A stretch of 64,000 bases of DNA from Fodinicola acaciae (GCF_010993745.1 NZ_WOTN01000003.1:1364001-1428000), one strand, 5' to 3'; positions 33,662 to 41,764 are shown, counted from the stretch's first letter. Notes: a model not told the origin generated them from the sequence alone. Translations and numbers: made by a program.

Positions 33662-34693
33662 ATGCTCCCCTGGTCAACCGACGAGTTCGCCGGCCGGCTG
33701 GACAAACAGGTGTTCAGCAGCGACCTGCTCCGCGACAACCCGCTCGGCGATCCCGCCGACCGTCCACTGTGGATATACACGCCGCCGGGATACGACGACG
33801 AGCCCGACCGGCGCTATCCGAGCGTGTACGTCATCCAGGGATACACCGGCCACCTCGGCATGTGGGACAACCGCACGCCGTACGCGCTGACTTTTCCCGA
33901 ACTGGCCGACAAAGTCTTCGCCTCCGGGGAGGCGCCGCCGGCGATCGTCGTGTATGTCGACGCGTGGACGGCCTACGGCGGCAGCCAGTTCGTCGACTCA
34001 CCCGGCACCGGCAAATACCACTCGTATCTGTGCGACGAGATCGTGCCGTACGTCGACGCCGGCTTCCGCACCATCGACGCGCCGGAAAACCGTGGTATCA
34101 CCGGAAAATCCTCCGGCGGTTTCGGTGCGATGATCACGCCGATGCTGCGGCCGGACCTGTTCGGCGGCCTGGCGACGCACGCCGGCGACAGCCTGTACGA
34201 GCTGTCCTACATCCCCGAGTTCATCAGGGCCGTCCGCTTTCTGCGCGACTACGACGGCGACATTTTCACGTGGTGGAACGAGTTCCAGAGCCGTCCGGCG
34301 CTGAGCAAGCCGGCCGACGTACCACTGCTGGTGACGCTCGGCTGCGCGGCGGCGTTCTCGGCGAGCGACGATGGCAAGCCGCTGCTGCCGTTCAAACCGC
34401 ACAGCGGCGAGCTCATCCCCGAACTGTGGCAGCGCTGGCTGGACTGGGACCCGGTGCGGATGGCGCCGAAGTACGCCGACGCGTTGCTCAGCCTGCGGGC
34501 GATCTGGATCGACGCCGGCAAGAGCGACGAGTTTCAGCTGGACCTCGGCGCGGAGGCGTTCCGTGACGCACTGCTGGACGTCGGCGTGCCCGAGGACGTG
34601 ATCCACTTCGAGTTGTTCGAGGGTACGCACGCCGGCATCGGCTATCGCTATCCGATGTCGCTCGCGTGGCTGGCGACCCGCCTCACGCCGTAA
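33662..34693 (+). CDS. Esterase D-type alpha/beta hydrolase
   Basis: 343 residues from the ATG at 33662, which has an AAGGAGG ribosome site. The fold is the esterase family PF00756: PLWIYTPPGYDDEPDRRYPSVYVIQGY, the nucleophile motif GKSSGGFGAM (Ser near residue 160), and a C-terminal EGTHAGIGYRYP supplying the His. No signal peptide, so it acts in the cytoplasm. Relatives include S-formylglutathione hydrolases and enterochelin esterases; the substrate here is not evident. Confidence 0.85.
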   Translation: MLPWSTDEFAGRLDKQVFSSDLLRDNPLGDPADRPLWIYTPPGYDDEPDRRYPSVYVIQGYTGHLGMWDNRTPYALTFPELADKVFASGEAPPAIVVYVDAWTAYGGSQFVDSPGTGKYHSYLCDEIVPYVDAGFRTIDAPENRGITGKSSGGFGAMITPMLRPDLFGGLATHAGDSLYELSYIPEFIRAVRFLRDYDGDIFTWWNEFQSRPALSKPADVPLLVTLGCAAAFSASDDGKPLLPFKPHSGELIPELWQRWLDWDPVRMAPKYADALLSLRAIWIDAGKSDEFQLDLGAEAFRDALLDVGVPEDVIHFELFEGTHAGIGYRYPMSLAWLATRLTP

Positions 34694-34698
34694 GCGCG

Positions 34699-34731
34699 CG
34701 GGACTCCCACGTGCGCACGTAGGGAGTCCCG
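34699..34731. terminator. Bidirectional terminator between convergent genes
   Basis: CGGGACTCCC (34699-34708) pairs with GGGAGTCCCG (34722-34731), with a 13-base loop that itself contains CGTG/CACG. It serves the esterase gene and the convergent DUF4383 gene. Confidence 0.75.
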
Positions 34732-34739
34732 TGGCGTGG

Positions 34740-35213
34740 TCAGGGCTGCGACGGCTCCGGCGCCGGCTCGTCCGTACGCTGCGCGTTGCGTGACTTGCCG
34801 GAGACCCGGCCGTAGAAGCCGAAGGTCAGCAACATCAGGCCGACCACGAAGCTGAAGATCACGTTTTGCATCTTGAAGCCGAAGTAGTTCAGCTCGGTCC
34901 GCAGCAGGCAGATGTTGACCAGGCCGCTGACCAGGAACAGAATGCCGAACGTCACGTTGGTGTGCGCCGCGAGGTTGCGGCCGATCAGGGCGGCGACCAG
35001 CAGCAACGCGCCGACCACCACGGAGACGATCGAGAGCAGCCCGTTGGAGGAGAGCCCCAACACGGACTGGCCGTCGACCGCGAAGTACGGCAGCTTGTCG
35101 ACCAGCCCGATCACACCGAAGATGACCAGCGCCAAGCCGACCAGCCCGCCACCGACCCGATACACCGTGCCAAGCCGGTGATCGACCGGAAACTCGGACT
35201 CGTGCTCGGACAT
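34740..35213 (-). CDS. DUF4383 integral membrane protein
   Basis: 157 residues with four transmembrane helices, arranged as in DUF4383 proteins: YRVGGGLVGLALVIFGVIGLV, LLSIVSVVVGALLLVAALIG, NVTFGILFLVSGLVNICL with the conserved NYFGFKMQN, and IFSFVVGLMLLTFGFYGRV. The C-terminal tail is charged and disordered. Function unknown. Its upstream region holds the 67-bp tandem repeats. Confidence 0.85.
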   Translation of the reverse strand: MSEHESEFPVDHRLGTVYRVGGGLVGLALVIFGVIGLVDKLPYFAVDGQSVLGLSSNGLLSIVSVVVGALLLVAALIGRNLAAHTNVTFGILFLVSGLVNICLLRTELNYFGFKMQNVIFSFVVGLMLLTFGFYGRVSGKSRNAQRTDEPAPEPSQP

Positions 35214-35370
35214 CGACTCATCACTCCCTTACCGCCATGCTGCCGACCTTCTACCGACCGTCGACATTCCGGCATCACGGTATCCGCTGTCGCGCCGGCG
35301 CGCCGCACCGGGACACCCATCCGCGCCAACGTCACACCTCCGCCCGCGCGCGCGTACGAGCAGCCGGCGC

Positions 35371-35571
35371 GAAACTGTCGTACCGGCGTGGAAACGTTGA
35401 AACCGGGGGTCCCCCAAGCGCCGGAGCCGTGGTCGCCGAAACTGTCGTACCCATGTGGAAACGTTGAAGTCGGGGGTCCCCCAAGCGCCGGAGCGGTCCT
35501 CGCCAAAAATGTCGTACCCGCGTGGAAACGTAGAAAACGGGGGGTCCCCCATCACGCGCGCGTACGGGGGA
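35371..35571. repeat. Three tandem 67-bp repeats with a GGGGGTCCCCC core
   Basis: Units start at 35371, 35438 and 35505, exactly 67 bases apart. Each begins GAAACTGTCGTACC (degenerate in the third), continues with GTGGAAACGTTGAA and has the palindrome GGGGGTCCCCC. Units one and two also share CAAGCGCCGGAGC. After the third unit a second palindrome, GGGGGACCCCC (35566-35576), completes a large stem. The repeats lie downstream of the ABC-F gene and upstream of the DUF4383 gene on the minus strand. The first 14 bases match the termini of the hairpin elements at 29418 and 32024. Confidence 0.85.
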
Positions 35572-35623
35572 CCCCCGGCATCAATTCTTCCAGGTGCCTG
35601 TGACAGTTTCGGCGACCGCTGGC

Positions 35624-37414
35624 TCAGCCTTCGATCTGCTCGCCGAGCAGCAGCCAGCGCTCCTCCGTCGCCTCGACGCGTAACCGTACGTCCCGCAGCC
35701 GCGCGTCCAGCTCGATGACCCGCTCGTGATCGGCGGCGTGCTCGGCGAGGTCGGCCAGCAGCCGCTGCTCGGTCTCGGCCAGCTTGGCCAGCTCACGCTC
35801 CAAGCGAGACAGCTCCTTGCGCGCCTGCCGCTGCTCACCAGCCGACATGCCGACCGGCGCGGCCGGCGCGACCTTCGCCGCGGTGGCCGGCTGCTCGACC
35901 TTCTCCCGCCGCTCCAGATACTCGGCCACACCGCCAGGCAGCATCGTCAGCCTGCCGTCGCCGAGCAGCGCGTAGACGGTGTCACAGACCCGCTCGATCA
36001 GGTAACGGTCGTGGCTGACCACCACCAGCGTCCCCGGCCAGGAGTCGAGCAGGTCCTCGAGCGCGGCCAGCGTGTCGGTGTCCAGGTCGTTGGTCGGCTC
36101 GTCGAGCAGCAGCACGTTCGGCTCACCCATCAGCAGGCGCAACAGCTGCAGGCGGCGCCGCTGGCCGCCGGACAGGTCGGCGACCGGCGTCCACTGCGAC
36201 GACGTGCCGAAACCGAACATCTCGGCCAGCTGTCCCGCGGTCAGCTCGCGCTTGCCCACATGCAGGCGGCCGGCGACCTCCTGCACCGCCTCCAGTACGC
36301 GCAGGCCGCCGGGCAGCTCGACGGCGTCCTGCGACAGGTACGCGACCTTCACCGTCCTGCCGACCTCGACCGACCCGTCGTCCGGCGCGCGCTGGCCGGC
36401 GAGCGTACGCAGCAGCGTCGTCTTGCCGGAGCCGTTCGGCCCCATCAGCGCGACCCGGTCACCGGGACCGATCCGCCAGGTCGTCGTGCCGAGCAGCTCA
36501 CGGCCGTCCGGTGTCCGCAGCTGGATGTCCTCCGCGTCGTACACGCTGCGGCCGAGCCGAGCGGTCGCGAACCGCCGCAACTCCACGTTGTCGCGCACCG
36601 GCGGCTCGTCGGCGATCAGCGCGTTGGCCGCGTCGATGCGGAACTTCGGCTTGCTGGTCCGCGCCGGCGGCCCGCGGCGCAGCCACGCCAGTTCCTTGCG
36701 CAGCAGGTTTTGCCGTCGCGCCTCCGACGCGGCCGCCTGCCGGGCGCGCTCGGCGCGCGCAAGGACCCACGACGAATAGCCGCCGTCATAGCTCTGCACC
36801 GACGCGTCGACGACCTCCCAGGTCGTCTGGCACACCTCGTCCAGGAACCAGCGGTCATGCGTGACGACGAGTACGGCGATCTTGTTGCGCGCGTTCAGAT
36901 GCCGCGCCAACCAGCCGACACCCTCGACGTCGAGGTGGTTGGTCGGCTCGTCGAGCACGAGCAGGTCGAGGTCGCGGACGAGCAGGCCGGCCAGCCCGAC
37001 GCGGCGCTTCTCGCCGCCGGACAGCGGGTCCACGACCGTGTCCAGGCCGATCCGGCCGAGCCCGAGGCCGTCCAGGATCTCGCGCACCCGCGCGTCGGAG
37101 GCCCACTCGTGCTCGGCACCGAGGTCGTCGGACAGCCAGGCCGAACCGAGCACCACGTCGCGTACGGTCGCGCCGGCCGGCAGCGTGAGCTGCTGGTCGA
37201 GGCTGCCGAGCCGGAGGCCGCCGCGGCGCGCGACCCGGCCGGAGTCCGGCTGCTCGGCGCCGGTCACCATCCGCAGCAGCGTCGACTTGCCGGCGCCGTT
37301 CAGGCCGACGACGCCGACCCGCTGCGCGGCCGCGATGCCGAGCGACACGCCGTCCAGCGGCACGGTGGTCCCGTACGTCTTGCCGACGCGCTCCAGGTTG
37401 ACGAGGTTGGCCAC
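35624..37414 (-). CDS. ABC-F ATPase, Uup-like
   Basis: 596 residues from a GTG at 37414 (MANLVNLERVGKTYG); the longer frame upstream only reads through the 53-bp palindrome. Two nucleotide-binding domains without membrane segments: Walker A GLNGAGKSTLL and GPNGSGKTTLL, signatures LSGGEKRR and LSGGQRRR, Walker B LLVLDEPTNHLD and VLLLDEPTNDLD. The C-terminus is a coiled coil (about 520-596) as in Uup. ABC-F proteins act on the ribosome; this one is a housekeeping translation factor or, less likely, a ribosome-protection factor. Confidence 0.93.
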   Translation of the reverse strand: MANLVNLERVGKTYGTTVPLDGVSLGIAAAQRVGVVGLNGAGKSTLLRMVTGAEQPDSGRVARRGGLRLGSLDQQLTLPAGATVRDVVLGSAWLSDDLGAEHEWASDARVREILDGLGLGRIGLDTVVDPLSGGEKRRVGLAGLLVRDLDLLVLDEPTNHLDVEGVGWLARHLNARNKIAVLVVTHDRWFLDEVCQTTWEVVDASVQSYDGGYSSWVLARAERARQAAASEARRQNLLRKELAWLRRGPPARTSKPKFRIDAANALIADEPPVRDNVELRRFATARLGRSVYDAEDIQLRTPDGRELLGTTTWRIGPGDRVALMGPNGSGKTTLLRTLAGQRAPDDGSVEVGRTVKVAYLSQDAVELPGGLRVLEAVQEVAGRLHVGKRELTAGQLAEMFGFGTSSQWTPVADLSGGQRRRLQLLRLLMGEPNVLLLDEPTNDLDTDTLAALEDLLDSWPGTLVVVSHDRYLIERVCDTVYALLGDGRLTMLPGGVAEYLERREKVEQPATAAKVAPAAPVGMSAGEQRQARKELSRLERELAKLAETEQRLLADLAEHAADHERVIELDARLRDVRLRVEATEERWLLLGEQIEG

Positions 37415-37475
37415 CCCTCCATCCTGCCTCACGCTTACGCGTGCGCCATTAGTTACCACTTGCTTAGAACTAGGT

Positions 37476-37528
37476 GGTCGCATGGCCACCATGCTTGCGT
37501 TCAATGCACGCATGGTGGCCATGCGGCC
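37476..37528. repeat. 53-bp palindromic repeat, copy 2
   Basis: Arms begin GGTCGCATGGCCACCATG and pair with three mismatches around a TCA loop. It lies in the 129-base gap between the divergent ABC-F and MarR genes and therefore in both promoter regions. Confidence 0.8.
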
Positions 37529-37543
37529 GCTGAGGTTAGTAAG

Positions 37544-38002
37544 ATGTTGCTTATGGATGCGGAGACGGTGCGGCTGGTAAGGCGAGGGGCGGCCAGGCTG
37601 GCCAAGCGGCTGCGCCGCGAACGGCCGGAAGGCTCGGTGAGCGCGTCGAAGATCAGCGTCCTCGGCCAGCTGGCCAACGCCGGCGCACTGACCGTCGGCG
37701 AGCTGGCCAGGCGCGAGCGGCTGCAGCCGCAGGCCCTGACCCGCACGCTCGCCGCGCTCGAGGAGGACGAGCTGATCAGCCGGGTGACCGCCGCCGACGA
37801 CCGGCGCAGAACTGTCGTACGCCTCACCGAAGCTGGATGCGAGGTGCTGACGAAGGACACCGCACAGCGAGAGGCGTGGTTGGCGATGGCGATGGCTCAG
37901 GAGCTCAACGACACCGAGATCGGCCTGCTGCGGCTCGCCGGCCCGCTGCTGGAGCGGCTGGCCGAGTGCGAGACGGCGGCCTCGGTCCGGCGGGCGTCAT
38001 GA
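37544..38002 (+). CDS. MarR-family transcriptional regulator
   Basis: 152 residues from the ATG at 37544, 8 bases after GAGG; an ATG three codons on is possible. Winged helix-turn-helix: SASKISVLGQLANAGALTVGELARRERLQPQALTRTLAALEEDELISR with the wing AADDRRRTVVRLT. The stop overlaps the start of the ABC exporter (ATGA), so this regulator probably controls that exporter, the standard arrangement for multidrug export operons. Confidence 0.92.
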   Translation: MLLMDAETVRLVRRGAARLAKRLRRERPEGSVSASKISVLGQLANAGALTVGELARRERLQPQALTRTLAALEEDELISRVTAADDRRRTVVRLTEAGCEVLTKDTAQREAWLAMAMAQELNDTEIGLLRLAGPLLERLAECETAASVRRAS

Positions 38003-39765
38003 CGGTCAGCCTCAAGAAGGAGGACACCAAGGTCCCGGTGCGCCGGATCGTCGCGCTCTTCCGGCCGTACGTGCCGCAGATGGTCCTGCTGGTGCTGGTG
38101 GTGATCGTCCAGGCGCTGGCCGGCATCTCGTCGCCGTTCCTGTTGCGCGAGATCCTGGACCGTGCGCTGCCGGCCCGCGACCTCGCACTGGTCAGCCTGT
38201 TCGCCGGCGGCATGATCGCGGCCGCGGTGCTCAGCGGCGCGCTCGGCGTGGCGACGACCCGGCTGTCCAACACGGTCGGCCAGCAGGTCATGCACGACGT
38301 GCGGGTGTCGGTGTACGAGCACCTGCAGCGGCTCTCGTTCGCGTTCTTCACGCGTACGCGCACCGGCGAGATCCAGTCACGGATCGCCAACGACATCGGC
38401 GGCATCAACAACGTCATCACCAACACCGCCACCTCGGCGGTGCAGAGCGCGACGACGGCGATCGCGGTGGCGGTCGCGCTGTTCGTACTCGACTGGCGGC
38501 TGGCTCTGCTCGCGCTGCTGGTCGTGCCGGTGTTCCTGCTGTTCACCTTCCGGCTCGGCCGGCAGCGGCGGCAGCTCACCCACGGCCGCGCGCAGCGATT
38601 CGCCGCGATGACCTCGCTGATCTCCGAGTCGATCTCGGTTTCCGGCGTCCTGCTGGCCAAGACGATGGGCCAGCGGCAGACGCTCGCGGACCGGTTCGCC
38701 GCCGAGTCGCGGCAGATCTCCGACCTGGAGGTGCAGGCCACCATGGCCGGCCGCTGGCGGATGGCCACCCGCGGCATGAGCCTGACCATCATCCCGGCGA
38801 TCGTCTACTGGCTGGCCGGCATCGAGTTCGCCCACGGAGTCTCACCGGTCACGCTCGGCACGGTCGTCGCGTTCACCAGCATGACCAACCGGTTCGTCCA
38901 GCCAGCCACCTCGCTGCAGTCGGTGGGTCTCAACGTGTCCACGTCCATGGCGTTGTTTGGCCGGGTCTTCGAGGTGCTCGACCTGCCGGTCGAGATCGCC
39001 GACCGGCCGGGCGCCACCCCGCTGCGGATCAAACGCGCGGACGTGGAGCTGCGCGAGGTCTCGTTTCGGTACGAGCAGGACGGTCCGTGGACACTGCGGG
39101 GCATCTGCGCGCGGATCCCGGCCGGCACCACCACGGCGATCGTCGGCGCCACCGGATCCGGCAAGACGACGCTGGCCTATCTGGTCGCGCGGCTGTACGA
39201 GCCGGAGCACGGTGCCGTGCTCCTCGACGGCACCGACATCCGCGACATCACCCTCGACTCGCTCGCCGACTCGGTCGGTCTGGTGGCGCAGGAGACGATG
39301 CTCCTGCACGCCTCCATCAAGGAAAACCTGGCGTTCGCCAAGCCCGACGCCACCGACGACGAGATCATGCGGGCCACCAAGGCGGCGCACATCCACGACC
39401 TGATCGCGTCGCTGCCAGACGGCTACGACACGATCGTCGGCGAGCGCGGTTATCGCTTCTCCGGCGGCGAACGCCAGCGCATCGCCATCGCGCGCGTACT
39501 GTTGCGCAATCCGCCGGTGCTCATCCTGGACGAGGCGACCAGCGCGCTCGACAACAAGACCGAGCGGCTGGTGCAGCAGGCGCTGGACGAGCTTTCCCGT
39601 GGCCGCACGACGATCGCCATCGCACACCGACTGTCCACTGTGGAGAGTGCCGACCAGATCCTGGTGCTCGACCACGGAGAAATCGCCGAGCGCGGCACGC
39701 ACGCCGAACTGATGGCTCTCGGCGGCCGTTACGCGCACCTGGCGGCCAGTCAGCTCACCGCCTGA
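37999..39765 (+). CDS. ABC exporter (fused membrane and ATPase domains)
   Basis: 588 residues from the ATG at 37999. Six transmembrane helices in the first 320 residues (type IV exporter fold), then an ATPase domain with Walker A GATGSGKTTL, Q-loop VGLVAQETML, signature FSGGERQR and Walker B VLILDEATSALD, and the switch His in IAIAHRLST. It would work as a homodimer. No N-terminal C39 peptidase is present, so it cannot itself remove a peptide leader. It converges on the RiPP-like genes with a shared terminator; whether it exports their product or simply drugs is unknown. Confidence 0.92.
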   Translation: MTVSLKKEDTKVPVRRIVALFRPYVPQMVLLVLVVIVQALAGISSPFLLREILDRALPARDLALVSLFAGGMIAAAVLSGALGVATTRLSNTVGQQVMHDVRVSVYEHLQRLSFAFFTRTRTGEIQSRIANDIGGINNVITNTATSAVQSATTAIAVAVALFVLDWRLALLALLVVPVFLLFTFRLGRQRRQLTHGRAQRFAAMTSLISESISVSGVLLAKTMGQRQTLADRFAAESRQISDLEVQATMAGRWRMATRGMSLTIIPAIVYWLAGIEFAHGVSPVTLGTVVAFTSMTNRFVQPATSLQSVGLNVSTSMALFGRVFEVLDLPVEIADRPGATPLRIKRADVELREVSFRYEQDGPWTLRGICARIPAGTTTAIVGATGSGKTTLAYLVARLYEPEHGAVLLDGTDIRDITLDSLADSVGLVAQETMLLHASIKENLAFAKPDATDDEIMRATKAAHIHDLIASLPDGYDTIVGERGYRFSGGERQRIAIARVLLRNPPVLILDEATSALDNKTERLVQQALDELSRGRTTIAIAHRLSTVESADQILVLDHGEIAERGTHAELMALGGRYAHLAASQLTA

Positions 39766-39772
39766 CCGGGAC

Positions 39773-39809
39773 CGCGGCTGTGACGGTCGGCCTGACTGTC
39801 ACAGCCGCG
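39773..39809. terminator. Bidirectional terminator between ABC exporter and RiPP precursor
   Basis: CGCGGCTGTGAC (39773-39784) pairs perfectly with GTCACAGCCGCG (39798-39809), followed by AAAAACGACAA. It sits 7 bases after the exporter stop and 11 bases beyond the end of the precursor gene on the other strand. Confidence 0.85.
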
Positions 39810-39820
39810 AAAAACGACAA

Positions 39821-39970
39821 CTACGGACACTTGGCGGTCGTCTGGCAGGCCGGATAGCAGCTCACGTCCCTGCTGTGGCAGGTGCCCTGCTGCGTCGGCT
39901 CCGGATAGTCGGCGATGATCGTCCGGTGGTCGTCGACGCGGATGTCCAGGTCGAACTCGTCAGCGGTCAT
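39821..39970 (-). CDS. Putative RiPP precursor peptide with FxLD leader and Cys-rich core
   Basis: 49 residues from the ATG at 39970, which has a very strong AGGAGGAGAAAG ribosome site. The acidic leader contains FDLDIRV (residues 6-12), matching the FxLD/FNLD box that class I lanthipeptide enzymes recognise. The C-terminal half, from about residue 27, is QQGTCHSRDVSCYPACQTT followed by AKCP: four Cys (31, 38, 42, 48), several Ser/Thr, no hydrophobic helix. It lies 34 bases downstream of a radical SAM gene in the same direction. I infer a modified peptide in which the radical enzyme acts on the core; the modification, cleavage site and bioactivity are unknown. The gene is too short for routine gene finders but its start and context are convincing. 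Confidence 0.75.
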   Translation of the reverse strand: MTADEFDLDIRVDDHRTIIADYPEPTQQGTCHSRDVSCYPACQTTAKCP

Positions 39971-40004
39971 CTTTCTCCTCCTGTTGGTTGAGCCGGTTTT
40001 CCCG

Positions 40005-41012
40005 TCAAACCGGCGAGAACTCCGGCCGGCCGTCGATCCGCGCGCGGACCTGCGCCGACCCGAAGTGATAGTCGATCCGGCGGACCGCGGCGGCCCAGTC
40101 ACGGATCGTGCGTACGCTGGAAAACGCCTCCAGTACGAATGGATCGCGTGCCCGCGCGAGCGCTTTCTGCCAGAGCACGTCGCCTGGCTCGGCCAGGATG
40201 TTGCCGACGATCCCCTCGTAGTAAGGGAAAGACCGCACACCGCCGTCCGGCTCGATCTCCATGAACGCCGGCACCGGCGTCTGGGGGCTGAGATAGGGAT
40301 GCGCGGACCGGTGGTCGGCGGTGGCCACGTGTACGGTCGGCGGCGCGATCGACCGGAGCCGGTCGCGCAGCTCGTCGCCGACCAGGATCTCGGCCTGCTC
40401 GTCGGTCAGCAGCTCGTGGGCGGCGAAACTGTCCCGGCTCGCCAGCCCGATTGGCAGCGCCGCACCAAAACTGATGAAGCCCAGCCGGGGAAACCGCGGC
40501 GCCACCTCAGCGCAAAACCGCTCCAGCTGGTCGAAGTTGCTTCTGGTGACGACACAGTCGAATCCGAAATGGACCGGCCGGTGCCGCGCGGCCCCGTCCA
40601 GCATCGCCAGCGCGGCCATCACCTTGTCGTACGACCCCTTGCGTGCACGAATGCGGTCGTGCACCTCGGCCGTCGCGCCGTCGAGGCTGACATGGACACG
40701 CGTAAAGGAACCGACCAGCTCGTCGACCATCGCCTGGTGAAACGTCCAGCCACTGGTCCAGACGGCCGCGCTGATCCCGGCGGCGGTGATTTTCCGTGCG
40801 AGGTCGTAAATCCCTTTGACCAGCAGCGGCTCGCCACCGGCGATGGCGATTTCCGGCGGTCGCATGGAAATCAGCGCGTCGGTGACCCGCAGCATGTCCG
40901 CGGGACCGAGCTGGCGCGCCGGCCGCCGGCCGGACTCGGTGTAGCAGTGCACGCACCGCAGCGGACAGGCAAACGTGACGGCCCACGTTATCCCCGGCAG
41001 ATCGACGCCCAT
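40005..41012 (-). CDS. Radical SAM enzyme, likely RiPP maturase with Cys-less SPASM-like tail
   Basis: 335 residues. The radical SAM motif CxxxCxxC is ACPLRCVHCY (Cys 16, 20, 23), GGEPLL follows near residue 60 and SLDG near 110, all as in peptide-modifying members. The C-terminal part has the outline of a SPASM domain (MEIEPDGGVRSFPYYEGIVGNILAE..VLW), but the cysteines that would bind auxiliary clusters are missing; only two other Cys exist (about 152 and 166). No separate leader-binding (RRE/PqqD-like) domain is obvious. It is the first gene of a two-gene unit with the FxLD peptide. Alternatives: a PqqE/MoaA-like enzyme for an unrelated substrate. Confidence 0.85.
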   Translation of the reverse strand: MGVDLPGITWAVTFACPLRCVHCYTESGRRPARQLGPADMLRVTDALISMRPPEIAIAGGEPLLVKGIYDLARKITAAGISAAVWTSGWTFHQAMVDELVGSFTRVHVSLDGATAEVHDRIRARKGSYDKVMAALAMLDGAARHRPVHFGFDCVVTRSNFDQLERFCAEVAPRFPRLGFISFGAALPIGLASRDSFAAHELLTDEQAEILVGDELRDRLRSIAPPTVHVATADHRSAHPYLSPQTPVPAFMEIEPDGGVRSFPYYEGIVGNILAEPGDVLWQKALARARDPFVLEAFSSVRTIRDWAAAVRRIDYHFGSAQVRARIDGRPEFSPV

Positions 41013-41074
41013 CGCACCTACTTTCCCCGTGTACGCCGGAAAACCTCCGGCCCTGCTCCAGACTGCGTCTTAAA

Positions 41075-41120
41075 CGGTCCCGATCACCGGGACCGAGCGG
41101 CGGGAAAAGGCGGGAAAAGG
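41075..41120. promoter_or_regulatory. Palindrome and direct repeat upstream of the radical SAM gene
   Basis: CGGTCCCG (41075-41082) and CGGGACCG (41088-41095) form a palindrome 63 bases upstream of the radical SAM start, next to an exact tandem pair CGGGAAAAGG (41101-41120). It could be the operator of the RiPP-like operon or the terminator of lipB, which ends at 41129; the short stem and lack of a T-tract favour the former slightly. Confidence 0.4.
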
Positions 41121-41128
41121 TCCCGGGG

Positions 41129-41764
41129 TCAGCAGAGCGCGGCGGCGACCGCGTCGCGTACGTCGGCGTCGGAGGGCACCGGCCGGCCCTGCTCGGCGGC
41201 CAGCTCGGCCAGCGAGACCATTGTGACGTCGTGCAACCGGCAGGCGGCGAACTGGTGAAAAGCGGTCATGTCCGGGTCGACGTTGATCGCGAAGCCGTGG
41301 CTGGTCACGCCGTGCCGGATCCGCATGCCGATCGAGGCCAGCTTGCGGTGGTCCGGTGTCCACACGCCGACCAGGCTGTCGGCGCCTTTCGGGGTGTCCC
41401 GCCGTACGGTCGGGAAACCGAGGTCGGCCAGCGCGTCGATCAACCCGCACTCCAGCCACCGCACGATGTCGACCGGTCCGCGCTCGCGCAGGTGGATCAC
41501 CAGATAGCCGACCAGCTGGCCGGGGCCGTGATAGGTGGCATAGCCACCGCGGTCGACCTCGACGGCCGGCAGTCCGGACACCGCGGCCGGCAGCTCCTCC
41601 GGGGACGTACGCGGACCGTAGGTGACGATCGGCGGATGGCTGAGGAAGAACAGCCGGTCCGGCGCCAGCCCCGCCCGCCGCTGCTCGACCCAGCCACGCA
41701 TGTCGCGCGCGGCCTGCTCGTACTCGACACTGCCGAGGTCAACGCGCTCAATCGGCCATCCCAC
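41129..41764 (-). CDS. lipB: Octanoyl-[acyl carrier protein]:protein N-octanoyltransferase
   Basis: 211 residues from a GTG at 41764. TAGGGT ends 7 bases upstream, so a leaderless mRNA is likely and this start is preferred to one at 41794. LipB moves octanoyl groups from ACP to lipoyl domains. Motifs: HPPIVTYGPRT, VDRGGYATYHGPGQLVGYLVIHL, the catalytic Lys in DHRKLASIGMRI and the catalytic Cys in FAACRLHDVTMVSLAEL. The usual PCG around the Cys is AAC-R here, a small deviation. lipA is not in the window. Confidence 0.93.
   Translation of the reverse strand: MGWPIERVDLGSVEYEQAARDMRGWVEQRRAGLAPDRLFFLSHPPIVTYGPRTSPEELPAAVSGLPAVEVDRGGYATYHGPGQLVGYLVIHLRERGPVDIVRWLECGLIDALADLGFPTVRRDTPKGADSLVGVWTPDHRKLASIGMRIRHGVTSHGFAINVDPDMTAFHQFAACRLHDVTMVSLAELAAEQGRPVPSDADVRDAVAAALC

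Noticed and set aside
35371-35571. CRISPR-like array
   Set aside because: The 67-base units are directly adjacent without variable spacers, only three copies exist and no cas gene is near.
35624-37414. Antibiotic-resistance ribosome protection ABC-F
   Set aside because: The C-terminal coiled coil and general sequence point to a housekeeping Uup type; no antibiotic genes are adjacent.
39821-40240. The longer 139-codon frame containing the peptide
   Set aside because: The first 90 codons are antisense-like Arg/Ser-rich sequence overlapping the radical SAM gene; the strong ribosome site lies before the internal ATG at 39970.
39821-41012. Ordinary class I lanthipeptide cluster
   Set aside because: The leader fits, but there is no LanB dehydratase, LanC cyclase, methyltransferase or protease in the surrounding 20 kb; a radical SAM gene is present instead.
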